Source: Candidatus Saccharimonadota bacterium
GTDB lineage: Bacteria; Patescibacteriota; Saccharimonadia; Saccharimonadales; Saccharimonadaceae
Direction of reading: 5' to 3'
Length of the DNA: 51,205 nucleotides
NCBI GenBank assembly: GCA_026395405.1
Contig: JAPLYU010000001.1
Span: 645,024-696,228 of the forward strand
Shown here in pieces: positions 48,462-51,205 of this stretch. The stretch's first letter is position 1. Each line of letters opens with the position of its first letter. The notes under the pieces are model-generated. The model was given only the letters and a program-made list of their open reading frames with translations. It was not told the DNA's origin and searched no databases. A program made the position numbers and the translations under genes.

Positions 48462-48803
48462 TTACTTCTTCTTTTGGATTTTTACAGCAGTTCCATAGGC
48501 TGCCACTTCGTTCATAATGTTGTAAATATCACCTGTATCAAACCGCATCATCAAAATTGCGTTCGCACCTTTGTCGGCGGCTTCTTGACGTAGCCTTTCC
48601 ATTGCTTTGTTGCGGCTATCAATTAGCAGTTTAGTCAAGCCGCCCGATTCTCCACCAAAAACAGTTCGAAAACTCGCGCCCATGTTGCTGAAAATATTGC
48701 GGCTGCGAACAATCAGCCCAAAAACCTCACCATAAACTTCAACTACTTCGTATCCTGGTGTGTCATTTGTTGTTACAACTAATATATCGGATGTTTTTGT
48801 CAT
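48462..48803 (-). CDS. YbjQ/UPF0145 family protein
   Basis: 113 aa. VVTTNDTPGYEVVEVYGEVFGLIVRSRN (cited in part), the helix MERLRQEAADKGANAILMMRFD and the end VAAYGTAVKI match YbjQ, a pentameric fold (heavy-metal-binding domain name) with unknown role. GGGAG precedes the ATG. Confidence 0.9.
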   Translation of the reverse strand: MTKTSDILVVTTNDTPGYEVVEVYGEVFGLIVRSRNIFSNMGASFRTVFGGESGGLTKLLIDSRNKAMERLRQEAADKGANAILMMRFDTGDIYNIMNEVAAYGTAVKIQKKK

Positions 48804-48950
48804 TATTTCTCCCTTTTTATGAAGTTATTATAGCTTTATTTTTTGATAATAAAAAATCACTAGCAAATTGATGGGGTTACTGTATGTCTTTATGAGGGAA
48901 TATATTGAATTTAATGACACTACATTAACCAGGGTGAGGTATGCTATATA

Positions 48951-49481
48951 CTATTGAAACGTGTATTTTTTTAATTTTTCTACAATATCTTTCTGAATCA
49001 TGCACTCCGTTTTTATAAGCTCTGAAAGATAATACCAAATACTAGCCTGTGATTCTAGATTAAAAACATTGACATTATCGGACTCGCTTTTTGATAAATC
49101 CTTATAAACCAGCGTCATAACCTTCGCAGGTCCATTAATGGCCGAGAACATATCCGGCGTATTATCAATGACAAAATCTACTAAAAACAGGTCATTTTTA
49201 AATATTTCTTTTAAGTAACCTAAATAGCCTTTTACATACGCCCTCGCAACCTCCTCTTTCTTAGAAAGTTCTTTTTTATATGCAAAAGAAAAAATTACTC
49301 CTGACAACATAATTTGGTAAGCAAGTAACAACGGATGTTCTTCAAGTTTATTGTCGTCAGCGAGTTTTTTTACAAAATCATAATAAGGCGTTTCATAAAA
49401 CTTAAATAAAAATGGGTTCGATTTATTGAAAGAATCATTAACAACATATTCAACGTCTTTTTTTGTTGTCGAAATTGTCAT
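48951..49481 (-). CDS. Protein of unknown function
   Basis: 176 aa, mostly helical by appearance, with Lys-rich stretches and two hydrophobic segments (LLLAYQIMLSGVIFSFAY about 48-66). I recognise no family. Extended -10 TGCTAATAT ends 6 nt before the ATG, so leaderless. AT-rich relative to the housekeeping genes. Confidence 0.65.
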   Translation of the reverse strand: MTISTTKKDVEYVVNDSFNKSNPFLFKFYETPYYDFVKKLADDNKLEEHPLLLAYQIMLSGVIFSFAYKKELSKKEEVARAYVKGYLGYLKEIFKNDLFLVDFVIDNTPDMFSAINGPAKVMTLVYKDLSKSESDNVNVFNLESQASIWYYLSELIKTECMIQKDIVEKLKKYTFQ

Positions 49482-49541
49482 AGGTTTATATTAGCACACA
49501 CCTCATATATAAACCTGTCGATGTGGGACCTTTCATAAGCG

Positions 49542-50048
49542 TTAACTTACAATATTTGGAGAAACACCCGTAAGTGTAATCATTTCATCCCTTATTTCTC
49601 TTACTAATTCGATTATTTGCGCTTCTTCGTCGCTGTCAGTCTGCACAGCTGTTTCACCAAATCTTGTTTCTATTGTGTTTTGATATTCCTTAATCAAATC
49701 AATCAAATCACTATCGTTTGCTACACGTTTCAAAATAGGTGACACTGATTGATATTGAATAATATTTTGTGAAGTTCTATGACCGTTCGCCCTTGGATTA
49801 AATGTCGCATCCGAAAATGCAATACGTGCTTTTACTATAAGTTCAAGTGCAAAATTAGCAATATAAGGCTTCGTGTAAAAAAATGGGGCTCCCTCATCTA
49901 TGTTATGGACATTTTTATTTAGTAGAGCCCATACACTTAACCATTCAGCGCTTGTGTGAAAATACAGTATCCAGGTGCTCAAAGGGGTTTGCCCAGATTT
50001 TGAATATGCATCCCGTAGATTAGGAAAACGTGTATGTTGAGTTACCAT
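49542..50048 (-). CDS. Protein of unknown function, possibly HEPN-like
   Basis: 168 aa, helical. The segment NFALELIVKARIAFSD followed by a GH recalls HEPN domains, but the RxxxxH catalytic motif is not clear (RANGH has three residues between), so this is weak. Extended -10 TGCTAGAAT ends 6 nt before the ATG. Confidence 0.6.
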   Translation of the reverse strand: MVTQHTRFPNLRDAYSKSGQTPLSTWILYFHTSAEWLSVWALLNKNVHNIDEGAPFFYTKPYIANFALELIVKARIAFSDATFNPRANGHRTSQNIIQYQSVSPILKRVANDSDLIDLIKEYQNTIETRFGETAVQTDSDEEAQIIELVREIRDEMITLTGVSPNIVS

Positions 50049-50159
50049 ATTATAATTCTAGCAGAACTTAAGGGTGAGGGACTTGGTCACGCCAGCGCGA
50101 CCCCGAAATTAATACTACAGGCACAGCCTTTAATCTTAAAGGTTTCCTTGCGCAGTGCA

Positions 50160-50230
50160 GACTTGCACTGCTCACCTCCGACACCCGCCTGTCTGGATAA
50201 CAGAACGGGCAGGTCGTCATTATCTCAGGC
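50160..50230 (-). pseudogene. Decayed tRNA-Ile copy (3' half) with 30-bp element
   Basis: On the minus strand, GATAATGACGA and GTCGGAGGT match the anticodon and T-arm parts of the intact tRNA-Ile, but a 30-bp palindrome separates them, and an 8-bp hairpin (GCAGTGCA/TGCACTGC) interrupts the T-arm. CAAGTC of the T-loop remains in the hairpin. Confidence 0.68.
50184..50213 (+). repeat. 30-bp palindromic element, copy 2
   Basis: Begins CCCGCCTGTCTG, ends ACGGGCAGG; 4-nt centre GATA. In the variable-loop position of a decayed tRNA-Ile. Confidence 0.88.
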
Positions 50231-50268
50231 AAGCCTGATAAAACAAGTTATAGCATCATTTTTAAATC

Positions 50269-50345
50269 TGGTGGGCGATGAGGGACTTGAACCTCCGACC
50301 TCGTCATTATCAGTGACGCGCTCTAACCAGCTGAGCTAATCGCCC
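50269..50345 (-). tRNA. tRNA-Ile (GAT)
   Basis: 77 nt including encoded CCA. Acceptor stem GGGCGAU/AUCGCCC, discriminator A, anticodon loop CTGATAA giving GAT. Its discriminator A fits the U of the T-box UGGU bulge. Confidence 0.97.
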
Positions 50346-50395
50346 ACAGATTAAAAAATAATGATTTGTTAATTTACTTCGATAAATCTCAGCCG

Positions 50396-50467
50396 ACGTT
50401 TGCAGTGACGCGCCCCGCCTGTCTGTCCGACAGGACGGGCAGGTCTAACCACCTAAGCTAATCGCCC
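50396..50467 (-). pseudogene. Decayed tRNA-Ile copy (5' half) with 30-bp element
   Basis: GGGCGATTAGCTTAGGTGGTTAGA region (split: GGGCGATTAGCT, GGTGGTTAGA) matches the 5' half of tRNA-Ile, then the 30-bp element, then GCGCGTCACTG. The anticodon loop and 3' half are lost or scrambled, so no functional tRNA is expected. Confidence 0.75.
50414..50443 (+). repeat. 30-bp palindromic element, copy 3
   Basis: Begins CCCGCCTGTCTG, ends ACGGGCAGG; centre TCCG. Sits exactly between tRNA sequence GACGCGC and TCTAACC, with no target duplication. Confidence 0.9.
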
Positions 50468-50496
50468 ACAGATATATATCGAAAATGTTAAGTTCA

Positions 50497-50532
50497 TGGT
50501 GGAGCGATTCAGACTTTCGCCTGATTCGCCCC
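50497..50532 (-). ncRNA. tRNA-Ala-like minihelix with G3:U70 and ACCA end
   Basis: 36 nt on the minus strand: acceptor-like stem GGGGCGA/UCGCUCC (7 bp, third pair G:U), an A:A mismatch, a 6-bp stem UCAGGC/GUCUGA closed by a GAAA tetraloop, and an encoded ACCA. It starts 3 nt behind the CCA of tRNA-Ala. Compared with that tRNA, pairs 6 and 7 differ on both sides (A:U to G:C, U:A to A:U) while G3:U70, the alanine identity pair, is kept. No U-run follows, so it is not a terminator. An unreported function is inferred, not shown. Confidence 0.62.
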
Positions 50533-50535
50533 ATG

Positions 50536-50613
50536 TGGTGGAGCATGTCGGATTCGAACCGACGACCCCCTGCTTGCAAAGCAGGTGCTCTAAACCAACT
50601 GAGCTAATGCCCC
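50536..50613 (-). tRNA. tRNA-Ala (TGC)
   Basis: 78 nt including encoded CCA. Acceptor GGGGCAU/AUGCUCC with G3:U70, anticodon loop TTTGCAA giving TGC, T-arm GTCGG TTCGAAT CCGAC. A promoter (50634-50662) lies just upstream. Confidence 0.97.
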
Positions 50614-50633
50614 ACAGGCCGCGAACTTAATAC

Positions 50634-50662
50634 ATTTTACCGTAGATGTATCATCCTCGCAA
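50634..50662 (-). promoter_or_regulatory. Promoter of the tRNA-Ala/minihelix/tRNA-Ile unit
   Basis: -35 TTGCGA (50657-50662), 17-nt spacer, -10 TAAAAT (50634-50639) on the minus strand. Confidence 0.72.
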
Positions 50663-50679
50663 GTGTATAGTAAGGGTAT

Positions 50680-50916
50680 ATGGCATACGAATTCAGTTTC
50701 GCATCATTTTTTATAGGCTTTATTATTGTCGCCGTCGGTGCTGCATTTATGCTTTGGCACCGGGTAATTGCTGATAATTTAGGTTCTGGCGTATCAAGTT
50801 ATGACCGATTCAAGTTTTGGGCCCTAATAACCTGCGTTGTTGGTTTTGTTGTAATGTTGAATTTGCATGCATACATTCTAGGTAATCTGATAATATCTAT
50901 ATTCCACCCAGCCTAA
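50680..50916 (+). CDS. Small two-helix membrane protein
   Basis: 78 aa; two hydrophobic segments (about 8-26 and 44-73). No motif recognised. TATAGT ends 8 nt before the ATG and no Shine-Dalgarno is present, fitting a leaderless message. It lies in the 16S-tRNA gap on the opposite strand to the rRNA. Confidence 0.72.
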   Translation: MAYEFSFASFFIGFIIVAVGAAFMLWHRVIADNLGSGVSSYDRFKFWALITCVVGFVVMLNLHAYILGNLIISIFHPA

Positions 50917-50935
50917 TTTGAAAAGTCCAAAACTA

Positions 50936-50965
50936 AAATACCTCTGATTTTCGTCAGAGGTATTT
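50936..50965. terminator. Hairpin terminator between the small membrane gene and 16S
   Basis: 12-bp stem AAATACCTCTGA / TCAGAGGTATTT with 6-nt loop; followed on the minus strand by TTAGTTTT. It could end both the plus-strand gene and the 16S transcript. 50966-51136 is 16S trailer with no gene seen. Confidence 0.75.
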
Positions 50966-51136
50966 CATAATTAACAACTTGGTTGTGCAATCATCGTCAA
51001 GATAAGTCGAGATTTTTTCGAACTTTGTCTTGCCCTTGATAAATCAAGAGCTGCGTTATTATATAAGCTCAATATAACAACAAGACCGACCTAGCTTCAG
51101 CAATAGATTTCTCGTATTGCTGGCATAACACTCCCT

Positions 51137-51205
51137 AGAAAGGAGGTAATCCATCCGCACCTTCCGGTACGGATACCTTGTTACGACTTAACCCCAATCA
51201 TCCCC
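51137..51205 (-). rRNA. rrs: 16S ribosomal RNA, 3' end only
   Basis: The plus strand AAGGAGGTAATCCATCCGCA is the reverse complement of the 16S 3' end, including the anti-Shine-Dalgarno CCUCC. The rest of 16S lies beyond the window. Confidence 0.95.

Noticed and set aside
50050-50260. tmRNA, SRP RNA or RNase P RNA in the tRNA relic region
   Set aside because: Conserved cores of these RNAs are missing; the pieces match the nearby tRNA-Ile instead.
50497-50532. The minihelix as a transcription terminator
   Set aside because: No U-run follows, and an A:A mismatch interrupts the stem while acceptor features and ACCA are kept.

Overview
The window looks like part of a reduced genome of the Candidate Phyla Radiation (Patescibacteria), most probably Saccharibacteria (TM7). 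Reasons: very compact gene packing, short versions of many housekeeping proteins (EF-Ts 198 aa, IF-2 590 aa, ProRS 414 aa, S1 365 aa), a Gram-positive-like surface protein with an LPATG signal, and UGA used as an ordinary stop (which argues against Gracilibacteria/Absconditabacteria). Phylum assignment is inference; no complete marker gene was compared.

Layout. 1-12.6 kb: minus-strand housekeeping block (secA fragment, hpf, serS, a MacB-like ABC exporter, lysS, greA, proS, CPBP protease, rseP-type protease, uppS, frr, tsf, rpsB). 12.8-15.1 kb: plus-strand rpmE(type B)-prfA-prmC. 15.1-21.9 kb: envelope and segregation genes (membrane protein, LCP ligase, lepB, parB-parA, rplU, CAP protein, minimal zincin). 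22-25.7 kb: a CYTH gene and ileS behind an isoleucine T-box leader. 25.7-33.7 kb: minus-strand block nrdR/ftsZ/ftsA/map/adk-like/yqeY/rpsU/recJ. 33.8-37.2 kb: plus-strand priA-def-fmt. 37.2-43.3 kb: infB, rpsA, small surface and stress-like proteins and a ROK kinase. 43.5-51.2 kb: rRNA region on the minus strand.

The rRNA region is the most unusual part. 16S (3' end only) and 23S-5S are about 4.1 kb apart. Between them lie a terminator hairpin, an oppositely oriented small membrane protein gene, tRNA-Ala, a 36-nt tRNA-like minihelix, two decayed tRNA-Ile copies, intact tRNA-Ile, three protein genes of unknown or poorly known role and a PD-(D/E)XK-like nuclease gene. 23S has its own promoter and its own flanking processing stem, so the rRNA genes appear to be transcribed separately.

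Three signals stand out. First, directly behind tRNA-Ala there is a perfect acceptor/T-like minihelix that keeps G3:U70 and an encoded ACCA end, but with two compensatory base-pair changes. Second, a 30-bp palindromic element occurs exactly once in frame inside prfA (adding 10 residues) and once in each decayed tRNA-Ile. Third, at least 17 genes have a -10 box 6-10 nt before the start codon, implying pervasive leaderless mRNAs, although the 16S anti-Shine-Dalgarno and many SD-led genes are also present. No CRISPR array, insertion sequence, prophage or transposase was seen.
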